Shown here piece by piece: positions 7,505 to 17,211 of a stretch of 64,000 nucleotides of DNA; the first letter of the stretch is position 1, and the number at the start of each line of letters is the position of its first letter. This DNA comes from Bacillus sp. SB49. Lineage in GTDB: Bacteria; Bacillota; Bacilli; Bacillales; Halobacillaceae. The translations under genes were made by a program, and so were the position numbers. The stretch lies in assembly GCF_000469135.2 (NCBI RefSeq), contig NZ_CP048117.1:3137501-3201500 (forward strand), written 5' to 3'. Under the pieces are notes generated by a model. It was given only the letters and a program-made list of their open reading frames with translations, did not search any database and was not told the DNA's origin.

Positions 7505-8894
7505 GCACCAGCTTCTGTCCTTTTTCCGGGAAAATCTTGCCTGGGTTCATAATCCCGTTCGGGTCCCAGCTATCCTTGACGCGTTTCATCATATCTAATC
7601 CTACGGCCCCCAGTTCCGCTTCCATAAACGGCGCTTTCATCGTTCCAATACCGTGTTCCCCAGAAAGTGTTCCTCCGAGAGCTATCGCTGCTAGAAAGAT
7701 CTCTTCCACTGCTTTCTCCACCCGGAGCATCTCTTCTCTATTCGTCTTATCACATAGTATATTCGGATGGAGGTTTCCATCGCCGGCATGGCCGAAGACA
7801 ACCATCTCCACCTTATATTTCTCCTTGATTTCCTGCAATCGATCCATCATTTCCGGAATTTTACTACGAGGAACGGTAGCATCTTCGGATATTTTGGTCG
7901 GCTTGATCTTTGCGATTGCCGGCGAAACCTGCTTCCTTGCATGCCAAATAGCAGCTGCTTCCTCCTCTGAAGCGGGGATGACCATACTACGGGCGCCTAT
8001 TTGCTCCATGATGGCTTTCATCATCGTCGTCTCCAGTTTCAGCGTTTCCGGATGACCGTCTAATTCAATAATAATAATGGATGCAGCATCGAGCGGAAGG
8101 CCGGATGGTTTGAAGTTCTCTACGGCACGGATACAGGCATGGTCCATCATTTCCATTTTGGATGGTAGAATCCCTGAGGTCAGCGTACGAGAAATCGCTT
8201 CTCCCGCTGTCCGGATATCATTGAATTCGACCATGATCGTTTGTTTGGCAATCGGTTTCGGCAGGAGTTTCAACGTTGCTTCCGTAATGACACCAAGCGT
8301 CCCTTCTGAGCCGACAATCAATTTCGTCAAATCATAACCAGTCACATTCTTGATGGTCTGTCCTCCCGTTCGGATGAGCTCGCCCTCTGGTGTAACCAGC
8401 TCGAGACCAAGAACATAGTCTTTCGTCACTCCATATTTCAACCCGCGGGGACCTCCGGAATTTTCAGCCAGGTTTCCACCAATCGTAGATACGTGGGCAC
8501 TGCTTGGGTCCGGCGGGTACATCAGCCCATGCTTCTCCGCTTCTGCGTTGATTCGTGCTGTACGGACACTTGGAGATACCTTGACGATTAAATCTTCCGC
8601 ACTCATCGTGATTTCCTCCGGCCACTGCGAGAGGTCCAGTACCATTCCCCCGTCAACAGCCAAGGGACCGCCGCTTAAGCATGTCCCTTGGCCTCTTGGA
8701 TATACAGGTATGTGAAAGCTGTTGGCCACTCTCATACAGTGGACCACTTCTTGTTTACTTTTGACTTGGATCACTGCTTCAGGCAGGTGTTCCCCGAACG
8801 AAGCATCGAAGCTATAAGAATACCTTCCAGCCAAGTCTGTGATGATGCGCGGAGCCGGTATCCCCTCTTTCAGTTCATCCAGCCAGTGCTTCAT
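7491..8894 (-). CDS. glcD: FAD-linked 2-hydroxyacid oxidase subunit (GlcD-like)
   Basis: A 467-residue VAO/PCMH-type flavoprotein. The FAD-binding loop PRGQGT is at 66-71, followed by GGNLAENSGGPRGLKYG and, in the C-terminal cap, HAGDGNLHPN and GEHGIGTMK. These are hallmarks of D-lactate/glycolate oxidases. It forms the catalytic partner of the overlapping GlcF. Within this operon it could oxidise the hydroxyacid made or consumed by the D-2-hydroxyacid dehydrogenase encoded upstream. Substrate cannot be read from the sequence. Confidence 0.88.
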   Translation of the reverse strand: MKHWLDELKEGIPAPRIITDLAGRYSYSFDASFGEHLPEAVIQVKSKQEVVHCMRVANSFHIPVYPRGQGTCLSGGPLAVDGGMVLDLSQWPEEITMSAEDLIVKVSPSVRTARINAEAEKHGLMYPPDPSSAHVSTIGGNLAENSGGPRGLKYGVTKDYVLGLELVTPEGELIRTGGQTIKNVTGYDLTKLIVGSEGTLGVITEATLKLLPKPIAKQTIMVEFNDIRTAGEAISRTLTSGILPSKMEMMDHACIRAVENFKPSGLPLDAASIIIIELDGHPETLKLETTMMKAIMEQIGARSMVIPASEEEAAAIWHARKQVSPAIAKIKPTKISEDATVPRSKIPEMMDRLQEIKEKYKVEMVVFGHAGDGNLHPNILCDKTNREEMLRVEKAVEEIFLAAIALGGTLSGEHGIGTMKAPFMEAELGAVGLDMMKRVKDSWDPNGIMNPGKIFPEKGQKLVLADG

Positions 8895-8921
8895 CCCTTC
8901 CCCTCCTATCCAAGACTTTCC

Positions 8922-10352
8922 CTAAATACTTCCGATCGATACGAATTTGTCTTCTAAGTATTCATCGATTCCTTGATGTCCGCCTTCGCGCCCGATTCCG
9001 CTTTCTTTCATCCCTCCGAACGGAGCTTGTGCGGTGGTGGGAACCGGATCGTTCACTCCGATAATCCCGTATTCCAAGCCCTCCACCAACCGGTAGGAAC
9101 GAGCCAGATCCTTCGTAAAGCAGTAAGCGGCTAGTCCATAATCCGGGTGGTTGGCGCGTTCAATCGCTTCCTCTTCCGTAGAAAAAGTATAAATGGGTGC
9201 CACAGGCCCGAACGTCTCTTCCTGTGTGATCAACATGTCATCGGTTGCTCCCCCTAGAACGGTCGGTTCATAGAAGCTGCTTCCATCCATTCCTGGAACA
9301 CTTAAGCGGTTCCCGCCACAAAGGACAGCCGCGCCTTTCCCTTTCGCATCCTGAATCTGCTCTTCTACTTTCGCCACTGCAGATTCATCAATCAACGGAC
9401 CGATTTCCACCCCTTCTTCCAATCCATTACCGATGGTGAGGTCCTTCACCTTAGCAACGAATTTCCGGGAGAACTCGTCTACGATTGTATCTTGAACGTA
9501 AATTCGGTTTGTACAGATACACGTTTGTCCTGCATTTCTGAACTTACTTCCGATGACACTATCGACAACCAGGTCTATATCCGCATCATCAAACACGACA
9601 AATGGTGCGTGTCCTCCTAATTCCATCGACATCTTCTTCACCGTATCCGCTGAATCCTTCATCAATTTCTTTCCGACTTCCGTCGATCCTGTAAAGGTGA
9701 TTCTTTTCACTTTCGGATTTCTCGTCATTTCTCCGACAACAGCGGAAGCGGAACCGCTGACAAGGTTCGCAACGCCTGCTGGAAGTCCCACTTCGTGAAA
9801 TGCTTCAAACACTTTCATGGCTGAAAGAGGCGTAGCGGAAGCAGGCTTCACTACGACCGTACATCCGGCAGCCAGGGCAGGAGCAACCTTCCTTGTAATC
9901 ATCGCAACCGGGAAGTTCCAGGGAGTGACCGCCGCCGTCACACCGACCGGTTCCTTGAACACTTGTAACCGCTTGGATGGGTGGGAGGCTGGAATGATCT
10001 CTCCGTACACCCTTTTCGCTTCCTCTGCATACCAATCCAAATAATCAATGGCAAGGTTGACTTCACCTTTGGATTCAGCCAGCGGTTTTCCCATCTCTTT
10101 CGTCACTATTTCTGCCAAGCCATCCGCATGCTCTCTTAGATAATCCGCCGTTTTCCGCAGGTACGTGCTACGCTCTTTAGCCGTTTTTTTCTTCCAGATC
10201 TGGAATGATCGATCTGCCGCGGCGATAGCGCGCTCAGAGTCTTCCGCCCCGCCCTTCGCCACCTTATCCACGATGTCGCCCGTGGCCGGATTCACCACTT
10301 CGATGGTTTCCCCCGATGACGCATGACTCCACTCTCCATTTATATATAACAT
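8922..10352 (-). CDS. NAD(P)-dependent aldehyde dehydrogenase, succinate-semialdehyde type
   Basis: 476 residues, full length for the family. The catalytic base E244 (in MSMELGGHAP) and nucleophile C278 (in FRNAGQTC) are present, with PWNFP in the cofactor region. The overall look is that of GabD. It follows a GabT-like aminotransferase by 12 bases, the usual pairing for oxidising an omega-amino acid through its semialdehyde. An alternative is oxidation of sulfolactaldehyde from the nearby sulfoquinovose operon, since sulfolactaldehyde dehydrogenases are of this family; co-transcription with the aminotransferase makes that less likely. Confidence 0.85.
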   Translation of the reverse strand: MLYINGEWSHASSGETIEVVNPATGDIVDKVAKGGAEDSERAIAAADRSFQIWKKKTAKERSTYLRKTADYLREHADGLAEIVTKEMGKPLAESKGEVNLAIDYLDWYAEEAKRVYGEIIPASHPSKRLQVFKEPVGVTAAVTPWNFPVAMITRKVAPALAAGCTVVVKPASATPLSAMKVFEAFHEVGLPAGVANLVSGSASAVVGEMTRNPKVKRITFTGSTEVGKKLMKDSADTVKKMSMELGGHAPFVVFDDADIDLVVDSVIGSKFRNAGQTCICTNRIYVQDTIVDEFSRKFVAKVKDLTIGNGLEEGVEIGPLIDESAVAKVEEQIQDAKGKGAAVLCGGNRLSVPGMDGSSFYEPTVLGGATDDMLITQEETFGPVAPIYTFSTEEEAIERANHPDYGLAAYCFTKDLARSYRLVEGLEYGIIGVNDPVPTTAQAPFGGMKESGIGREGGHQGIDEYLEDKFVSIGSI

Positions 10353-10364
10353 GTCTGGCCCTCC

Positions 10365-11642
10365 CTATTTCTCATCCAATACTTTTTCTACTATCGTAAT
10401 GACACGATCGATTTCTTCCTTTTTCACCGTCGTCGGCGGGATAAATCGCAGGACATTCTTTTTCGTTCCGCATCCTAATAGGATGACCCCGTCTTCAAGT
10501 GCCGCTTGTCTGATTCTTGTGAGTGCATCTGAATCAGGGGAGCCGTCCGGATTGGTCAATTCAATGGCAAGCATTAAGCCGATCCCCCGTACATCTCCAA
10601 TCCCTGCGACACGTCGTTGAAGCTGATGCAGCTGTTCTTTGAAATATGCACCTTTTTCTTTAGCATTGGACAGCCCTTCCCGCTCCAGGATTTCGATGGA
10701 AGCTAAGGAAGCAGCACAGGCTACTGGGTTGCCTCCATACGTGCCCCCGTGCGTACCGGCGGACCACTGCTCCATAATCCTTTTAGGCGCGACAATCGCG
10801 CTTAACGGAAAGCCGGATGCTATTCCCTTGGCAAGGGTAAGGATGTCCGGTTTCACACCAAAATTCTGATAGGCGAACATTTCCCCGGTCCGGCCGAACC
10901 CTGTTTGTATTTCATCGAAAATCAGAAGAATGCCATGTTTGTCACAAAGCGATCGCAGCTCCTCTAGGAACGTCACCGGAGGTACGATATAGCCACCCTC
11001 TCCCTGAACAGGTTCCAAAATGATCGCCGCCACACTCCCCGGGTCCACTTGAAAGGCAAACAGTTCATCCAGTTGGTATAAACACCGCTGCACTTCCTCT
11101 TCCTCTGATAGTCCCGTTCGGAAAGCGTATGGATAATCCGCATAGTAGACACTCGGAAGTAGACCTTCGTAATCTTTGCGATACGCGGCATTCGATGCTG
11201 TAATGGATGTAGCCGCTATCGTTCTCCCATGAAACCCGCGTTTAAAGGAAATGACCGCCGGCCGCTTCGTCACTTTCTTTGCCAGTTTAAGAGCTCCCTC
11301 ATTCGCTTCCGCTCCACTGTTGCTGAAATAAACCATCTGCTCTCCACCATTAAGCTCGTTCAGCTTCTCTGCAAGCTTCACGTAGGAAGGATAATACACA
11401 ACGTTGTGGCCTCCATGGATCATTTCATCCACCTGGGCTTTCGCAGCTGCCACGACTTCCGGATGATTGTGACCGACGTTCGTTACTGCTACTCCACTGG
11501 CAAAGTCCAGATAGCGCGTACCTTCCTCGCTGATCAAGTAATGCCCCTCTGCTTTAACTATCCCTAACTCCGTCGCACGGGCTGCGGTGGGAGGCGTGAC
11601 TTCCTTCGCTCTTGCATATAAACTCTTCGTCGTCTGTACCAT
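10365..11642 (-). CDS. Class III aminotransferase (GabT/ornithine type)
   Basis: A 425-residue PLP enzyme of fold type I. D243 (in IFDEIQTGFGRTG) and the Schiff-base lysine K272 (in LTLAKGIASG) are in place, as is the SNSGAEANEGALK motif. Such enzymes move an omega-amino group, giving a semialdehyde, which matches the aldehyde dehydrogenase encoded next. The preceding gene is an M20 peptidase, so the amino donor may be freed by that hydrolase first. Amino donor identity is unknown. Confidence 0.87.
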   Translation of the reverse strand: MVQTTKSLYARAKEVTPPTAARATELGIVKAEGHYLISEEGTRYLDFASGVAVTNVGHNHPEVVAAAKAQVDEMIHGGHNVVYYPSYVKLAEKLNELNGGEQMVYFSNSGAEANEGALKLAKKVTKRPAVISFKRGFHGRTIAATSITASNAAYRKDYEGLLPSVYYADYPYAFRTGLSEEEEVQRCLYQLDELFAFQVDPGSVAAIILEPVQGEGGYIVPPVTFLEELRSLCDKHGILLIFDEIQTGFGRTGEMFAYQNFGVKPDILTLAKGIASGFPLSAIVAPKRIMEQWSAGTHGGTYGGNPVACAASLASIEILEREGLSNAKEKGAYFKEQLHQLQRRVAGIGDVRGIGLMLAIELTNPDGSPDSDALTRIRQAALEDGVILLGCGTKKNVLRFIPPTTVKKEEIDRVITIVEKVLDEK

Positions 11643-11653
11643 TCATGTTCCTC

Positions 11654-13351
11654 CTATTTATTAAGAACTTGTACCGTCACCTCACGAATAAGGTGTGGTA
11701 ATATCCGAAAACTGTATGGTTTATAAACGCGTTCCGTGTATTTATGAGCATCCTTCCCGAATACCCCCATGGTTATAGAAGGGATGTTCAGCTTTCTGAT
11801 TTCCTGGATTGGAACAGGGTAAATCTTCTCGTACTCCGGGAAATTGTTGATCAGCGACTTCACCTCTTCATTAGAATCATGAAGCGAAAGATAGCTGCTA
11901 TCCGATAAGAACGGGAAGAATTTCTTTACCGCCACTTTATCTTCCAGCTTGTTCTTCTGAATGACGGTATCAAGGATGTGAAGGATTTCTCTCTCCTCTT
12001 CCACATGGTTCCTTAAATAATTGTGCGGGCAATAAGGGGGTGCGAAGAATACAATGACCTTCGGCTTCTTATCAGGATCGAGTGCTTGCAGGGTTTCGAC
12101 TACATGGAAGGCCATCTCCCTTTTATCCATACCATCTGGATCAGTCATTCGATCGGTTACTGCCTTCACATCTATCCCATGACTTTCCAAGTAATTCACA
12201 TACGCTTCGAAGGTATAGACAGATATATCCCAGTGCAGCGCTTCCGTATCCGGATAATCCCCTTGCTTTATGAAGGTCCTGTATTGTTTTTCCATGTGAG
12301 ACTTGGCCGAGCGGCAAGCGTCCTCCGCCTGTTCGACAAGCTTCCTCATCACTTCATCAGGAGAAGCTTCATAAATGAAATAGTTGAAATAAAGCCTGCT
12401 GTACGGCGGAGTCTGTACATTATAGAAGTCTTTGATATCTCTTTGCTGCAGACACGTGGGCGGCAGCATATGCTCGCCTTCCATCTTTTCGGAGAGCTCC
12501 ATGTTATTATTGATCCTTATATTGATTTCAGAAGAAACCAAGGTCGGATCCACCCCTTTAACGGTTTCCCCGACGTGCACTTCCCTCCCGCTTATAGAGA
12601 AACAGGGCAGCAGCTTACCGACGGCACCCGTATAAATATAGTAATGAGGATCACCGGGATAAAGCTCCGTTACGAAGTCGCTGTTTACAGCTAATTGAAT
12701 AGACAGTCCGAGATCCTCCTGGACTCTTTTCAATTCATGGATAGATTGGATTACTCCCGTGTGTTCGTTCTCCTCTACCGGGTTCAACATCAACAGGATG
12801 TTCCCTTCTAACTCCTCCAAATGACAGCAGAAGTGCAGAAGATTGACGATATGAACAGCAATGCCGCTCTTCATATCCAGCGCCCCTCTGCCGAACATCC
12901 ATTGATCGCTCCGGGCGTGGCTTCTGACTTCAGGATTGTCGGAGTACTTGGAGAAATGCTCCTTCAACTCCTCGGGGGAAGATGCGATCGCTTTGATATC
13001 TCTATAATCTTCAATGCCTACGGTATCCATATGAGAATGATATAGAATTGTCTGGCTGCTTGCCGCTTTTCTTACAAGGGCATAAACATTCCGCCTCTTT
13101 AAGGAATCATTCGGTAATTCCTGTGTCCAAACGTGGGACGGGTTGCTTCGGAAATAGGGGAAGGCGCGGATGAACGCTTCCAGGTATTCAGCCATATGGA
13201 CTTCTCCTGCTGTACCGTTGATACTTCTAATTCGGACAAGCGTTTCGGTTATACGCTCCATTTTCTCTTCATCAGAAAGACCTTTAATTTGATCAAATAG
13301 GGCTTCCGGACTCTGCGTGACCCATTCATTCGTCTGCATAGGATTAGACAT
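11654..13351 (-). CDS. M20-family metallopeptidase, RocB-like
   Basis: At 565 residues this matches the length of Bacillus RocB (arginine utilisation), longer than typical M20 deacylases. Metal ligands are visible: H107 and D109 (in YHSHMDTVG), D159 (in GRGALDMK) and the E193-E194 pair (in NPVEENEHTG). RocB function is poorly defined, but the fold hydrolyses amide bonds of N-acyl or amino-acid substrates. Placement directly before an aminotransferase suggests it liberates an amino acid from an imported conjugate. The gene is tightly packed (11 bases to the next). Confidence 0.83.
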   Translation of the reverse strand: MSNPMQTNEWVTQSPEALFDQIKGLSDEEKMERITETLVRIRSINGTAGEVHMAEYLEAFIRAFPYFRSNPSHVWTQELPNDSLKRRNVYALVRKAASSQTILYHSHMDTVGIEDYRDIKAIASSPEELKEHFSKYSDNPEVRSHARSDQWMFGRGALDMKSGIAVHIVNLLHFCCHLEELEGNILLMLNPVEENEHTGVIQSIHELKRVQEDLGLSIQLAVNSDFVTELYPGDPHYYIYTGAVGKLLPCFSISGREVHVGETVKGVDPTLVSSEINIRINNNMELSEKMEGEHMLPPTCLQQRDIKDFYNVQTPPYSRLYFNYFIYEASPDEVMRKLVEQAEDACRSAKSHMEKQYRTFIKQGDYPDTEALHWDISVYTFEAYVNYLESHGIDVKAVTDRMTDPDGMDKREMAFHVVETLQALDPDKKPKVIVFFAPPYCPHNYLRNHVEEEREILHILDTVIQKNKLEDKVAVKKFFPFLSDSSYLSLHDSNEEVKSLINNFPEYEKIYPVPIQEIRKLNIPSITMGVFGKDAHKYTERVYKPYSFRILPHLIREVTVQVLNK

Positions 13352-13368
13352 ATCATGACTCCTCTCTA

Positions 13369-14322
13369 TTAATAATTCCTGCTGATATCAATCAAGTTCT
13401 TCATATTGGCAGGATCGTTACTCCGGTACCGTTGATAATTCTCCAGCAAAATGTCCATGCAGCGAGTCATATAATGATTGGACTTGGCAGACATATGAGG
13501 GGTCAGCAGCAGATTAGGTACCTCCCATAAACTATGGTCCCTTGGTAAAGGCTCCTGGATGAAAACGTCGAGAACCGCGCCTTTCAATCTTCCGGTCTTC
13601 AACATATGTACAAGGGCCTCCTCATCCAGAACCGCTCCCCGTCCCAGATTCATGAATACACTGTCGGTTGCAAGGGTGGCCAGCCTTTCTTTTGAGAACA
13701 CATTCTTTGTGGAAGCCGTGAGTGGAAGGACGGAGATCACGTAATCGTACTCCCCGATCTTATCCAGACCTTCCTCCAATCCATATACATGGTGGAAGGC
13801 ATCAACCTCCCTGCCACGGGTATTGACTCCATCCACACGCATTCCAAAATAACTCGATGCTTTCGCAATTTCCGTACCGATGGTCCCTGTACCGAACAGC
13901 AGCACTTTCCGCCCGATGAGTTCCCCGACAAGCGTCTCCCTTTCCCAGACCCTTTCTTCCTTCTGCTTCAAAAAACGATGGAAATGTTTTTCGAAATGTA
14001 ACATCGCACCGATGACATACTCCTTCATCGGAATAGAATGGACGCCTTTCGCATTGGTGATATAGAGACCCTTCTTCCGTAATTCTTCAAACGGCAGATC
14101 CTCAAGTCCCGCACTTAACAATTGGATCCATTTCAAAGATGGGAAATCATGAATGTTCTTTGCGGTCAAATCATTCCCGAAGGTAATTAACACATCTGTC
14201 CGAGAGCGGATTTCCTTAGGAATCTCCTCGATTCCATTGAAAATATAGACTTCTTCGTCATAGCGCTCCTTCCAGCAGGATACATGAGATTCTCTCCATT
14301 CATCAGAAGTACTGACAATCAT
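13369..14322 (-). CDS. D-isomer-specific 2-hydroxyacid dehydrogenase
   Basis: 317 residues with the NAD-binding GTGTIG at 144-149, substrate arginine R228 (in NLGRGA), E257 (in VFIQEPLP) and the catalytic H276 (in LLTPHMSAK). It should interconvert a 2-oxoacid and a D-2-hydroxyacid. In this operon it could work in series with GlcD/GlcF, one making and the other oxidising the hydroxyacid. It begins 8 bases after DctM, so the transport and catabolic parts are one transcript. Confidence 0.86.
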   Translation of the reverse strand: MIVSTSDEWRESHVSCWKERYDEEVYIFNGIEEIPKEIRSRTDVLITFGNDLTAKNIHDFPSLKWIQLLSAGLEDLPFEELRKKGLYITNAKGVHSIPMKEYVIGAMLHFEKHFHRFLKQKEERVWERETLVGELIGRKVLLFGTGTIGTEIAKASSYFGMRVDGVNTRGREVDAFHHVYGLEEGLDKIGEYDYVISVLPLTASTKNVFSKERLATLATDSVFMNLGRGAVLDEEALVHMLKTGRLKGAVLDVFIQEPLPRDHSLWEVPNLLLTPHMSAKSNHYMTRCMDILLENYQRYRSNDPANMKNLIDISRNY

Positions 14323-14330
14323 GGTCCCAC

Positions 14331-15617
14331 TTACCTCCCCTCATATAATTCAGGTAAATACAGTGATAAAGAAGGAACATAGGTAATGATCAATAAAGAA
14401 AGGATGAGCATAAGTAAAATAGGCAGGATCGCTTTCGATATGACTTCTATCCTCGTTCCGCTGATATTAGATGCTACAAACAAGTTGACCCCTACAGGAG
14501 GAGTAATGAAACCGATAGCTAAGTTAGCGACTAAAATGACGCCGAAATGAATCGGATCCACACCCAGCGCAGTCACGACAGGCAATAGAATCGGCGCTAA
14601 TACCACTAAAGCAGAGATCGTATCAATAAACGCACCGACGATAAGAAGGAGAATGTTGATCAATAAGAGAATGACCAGCGGATTCTGCGAAAGGTTCGTT
14701 AGGTATTCTGCAATCGTCATCGGCACTCTTTCGGAAGTCATCAAGAAAGAGAAGGAAATGGATAATCCGATGATGATCATCGTCGCCCCATTGATCACAG
14801 CCGCCTCAGACAGGGAAGCATAGACATCTTTCCAGCTCAGCTCCCGGTACACGAAGACACCGACAACAATGGCATAGACGACCGCTACAACAGCAGCTTC
14901 CGTTGGAGAAAAGATACTTCCATAAATTCCGCCTAAGATAATGAAAGGAATGAGAAGCGCCCATTTCGCATCCCAGAAAGTTCGTAAAACATCTTTAAAG
15001 GAAAAAGACTCTACCGCAGCTGTATAGTTATTCTTCTTCGAAATAACATAGGAGATCGCAAGCAGGCAGATGCTGATTAATATTCCCGGCAGGATTCCTG
15101 CCAAGAACATGCTTCCGACAGACACACTTCCCACAACCCCGTAAAGGACAAAGGGAATACTTGGAGGAATGATAACCCCGATGGAACCAGCGGCTGCGGT
15201 GATGGCGGCAGCGAAGCCTTCTCCATAGTTACGCCTTTTCATTTCAGGAATCATGAAGGAACCGATGGCAGCAACCGTCGCTGGACCGGAACCCGAAATC
15301 GCAGAGAAGAACATGCAAGCTACGACCGTAACCATGGCCAGTCCGCCGACAATCCAGCCGACTAGAGCACTGGCGAAGTTGAGAATACGTTTGGATATCC
15401 CTCCTTTGCCCATCAGAATTCCGGCAAGCATAAAGAAAGGGATAGCCATTAAAGGAAAAGAATCAAGGGAAGTGAAAGCTCGTTGTGCAACGATGGTGAG
15501 GTTCATGTTAGTGGCGAACATTATAGTGAAGATAGACGATAAACCGAGTGCAATGGCTATGGGGACATTGATAATGATGAATAGAAACAGAGTTCCAAAT
15601 AATATTAAAATGGTCAT
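14331..15617 (-). CDS. dctM: TRAP transporter large membrane subunit
   Basis: A 428-residue DctM protein with about twelve hydrophobic helices and family runs such as MGKGGISKRI, SGSGPATVAAIGSFMIP and NLAIGFITPPVGVNLF. Together with DctQ it forms the Na+-driven permease that receives ligand from the DctP binding protein. Its start overlaps the DctQ stop by 4 bases. TRAP systems carry carboxylates or sulfonates; the actual cargo is not predictable from this subunit. Confidence 0.93.
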   Translation of the reverse strand: MTILILFGTLFLFIIINVPIAIALGLSSIFTIMFATNMNLTIVAQRAFTSLDSFPLMAIPFFMLAGILMGKGGISKRILNFASALVGWIVGGLAMVTVVACMFFSAISGSGPATVAAIGSFMIPEMKRRNYGEGFAAAITAAAGSIGVIIPPSIPFVLYGVVGSVSVGSMFLAGILPGILISICLLAISYVISKKNNYTAAVESFSFKDVLRTFWDAKWALLIPFIILGGIYGSIFSPTEAAVVAVVYAIVVGVFVYRELSWKDVYASLSEAAVINGATMIIIGLSISFSFLMTSERVPMTIAEYLTNLSQNPLVILLLINILLLIVGAFIDTISALVVLAPILLPVVTALGVDPIHFGVILVANLAIGFITPPVGVNLFVASNISGTRIEVISKAILPILLMLILSLLIITYVPSLSLYLPELYEGR

Positions 15618-16114
15618 AGGCTCTCACCCTCTGATGAAGAATATTCCTGATCAGGATGTTTCCACAAGCGAATGAACTGTTGGATCAAGCGGATAGACAT
15701 GAGCAAACCGCCGACAGGAATAGCAAGATACGCCCACCACATTGGAATCCTCATGGCAGGTGACACTTGTCCCTGCTCCATCAAGCTTAGGATGACATCA
15801 CTTCCTACATAAGCCAGGGTGACTGCAACGAAGAACCATAAAGCCAAAGCAATGAAGTCGATGATTCTCCTGTACAGGTTAGGAAGCAGATCCTTGAACA
15901 TTTCTACTTTGATATGTTTGCCTTTCTTCACAGCGAAACTCGCCGCTATCCAAACCTGCCAAATATGTATATACCGCGCCAGTTCTTCTGTCCAACTCAT
16001 CGAGTCATTGAAAACATAACGAGACACGACTTGATAGAAAATCAGAAGCACCATTAAAGCCATGGTAATTACGATAAGGATTTCTTCTAACCTTTCATCT
16101 AAAAACTGCTTCAT
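15614..16114 (-). CDS. dctQ: TRAP transporter small membrane subunit
   Basis: 166 residues, four hydrophobic helices, with the DctQ feature SMSWTEELARYIHIWQVW. It is the partner of DctM. An 80-base gap holding an imperfect hairpin separates it from DctP, which could let the binding protein be made in excess. Confidence 0.9.
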   Translation of the reverse strand: MKQFLDERLEEILIVITMALMVLLIFYQVVSRYVFNDSMSWTEELARYIHIWQVWIAASFAVKKGKHIKVEMFKDLLPNLYRRIIDFIALALWFFVAVTLAYVGSDVILSLMEQGQVSPAMRIPMWWAYLAIPVGGLLMSIRLIQQFIRLWKHPDQEYSSSEGESL

Positions 16115-16157
16115 ATTGTCGCTCCTTTATTCCAGCTGATTCGTCAGGAACAGATGA

Positions 16158-16185
16158 ACTGGTGAGGCAGGAACACCCCACCAAT
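16158..16185 (-). other. Imperfect hairpin between dctP and dctQ
   Basis: ACTGGTGAGG (16158-16167) can pair with CCCCACCAAT (16176-16185) at eight of ten positions around an 8-base loop. No T-run follows, so it is more likely an mRNA-stability element protecting the dctP message than a terminator. Confidence 0.35.
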
Positions 16186-16194
16186 TCGATCCTG

Positions 16195-17211
16195 TTATTC
16201 GTTGGCAGCTTTCGCCTGCTCAATCAGGTCTTTGCCGATTTCATCTTCGTAATCTGTATAAACCGACTTGGTCGCTTCAATGAACGCATCCTTTTGCTCA
16301 TCTGTCAGTTCATTGATCTTAACTCCTTCTTTCTCCAGCTCTTTCACCCATTCTTCATCCTGCTCACTGGCAATCTTCCGCTGCTCATCGCGATAGGTCT
16401 CTGCTTCTTCTTCAAGAATCGTTTGCAGGTCTTCCGGAAGATCATCCATGAAATCCTTGTTCATCAACAAGATAGTTGCTGCATAAAAGTGACCACTCTT
16501 CGTCAGGTAATCCTGTACTTCATAGAACTTGTTGGTATAGATCAATGAAATAGGACTCTCCATTGCGTCATATGTACCCTGCTGCAAAGAAGTGTACAGT
16601 TCACCAAAGGCAAACGGAGAAGCATTCGCTCCTAAAGCGTTGAACGTATCGGTATGAACCGGATTCTCCATCGTTCTCAGTTTCAATCCTTCCAAATCTT
16701 CAGGGCTCTCGATCGGACCTTTATTGTTGGTCATGTGACGGAATCCGTTCTCCCCAAAGGCCAGCCCCTTAAACCCTTCATCTTCCAAGTCCGATAAGAG
16801 TGACTGTCCAAGCTCGCCATCCAGTGCGGAGTAAGCCGCTTCTTTCGTCTTGAACAAGAAAGGTAAATCAAAAACCATAAACTTGCTGTTAAAGCCTGAT
16901 AATGGCGCGACCGCTGGAATCGTCATCTCCAGGTTGCCCATCTGTACGGCCTCAATCGCTTCCCGATCCGATCCATATAGCGATCCATTCGGATAAGCTT
17001 CAATCTTCAAGCGGCCATCCGATCGATCTTCCACCCGATCGATGAAGGACTCCAGAGCAACATGTGTCGACTGTTCTTCACTCACTAGGTGAGCGACCCG
17101 TATTTCATACGTGTCACCATCTCCACCATTGGAGCTCGCCTCTTTACTGTCGCAACCTACTAAAGCAGAAGATAACAAAATGCCGGCTAAGGGTAATAAC
17201 CATTTTTTCAT
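16195..17211 (-). CDS. dctP: TRAP substrate-binding lipoprotein
   Basis: A 338-residue DctP-family binding protein. The signal peptide ends in the lipobox LVGC with C20 as lipidation site, so it is anchored outside the membrane. The mature part shows the family runs FGENGFRHMTN and LKLRTMENPVHTDTFNALGA, the latter holding the arginine that usually clamps a ligand carboxylate. An acidic organic ligand is therefore likely. Its ATG overlaps the regulator stop by 4 bases. Confidence 0.92.
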   Translation of the reverse strand: MKKWLLPLAGILLSSALVGCDSKEASSNGGDGDTYEIRVAHLVSEEQSTHVALESFIDRVEDRSDGRLKIEAYPNGSLYGSDREAIEAVQMGNLEMTIPAVAPLSGFNSKFMVFDLPFLFKTKEAAYSALDGELGQSLLSDLEDEGFKGLAFGENGFRHMTNNKGPIESPEDLEGLKLRTMENPVHTDTFNALGANASPFAFGELYTSLQQGTYDAMESPISLIYTNKFYEVQDYLTKSGHFYAATILLMNKDFMDDLPEDLQTILEEEAETYRDEQRKIASEQDEEWVKELEKEGVKINELTDEQKDAFIEATKSVYTDYEDEIGKDLIEQAKAANE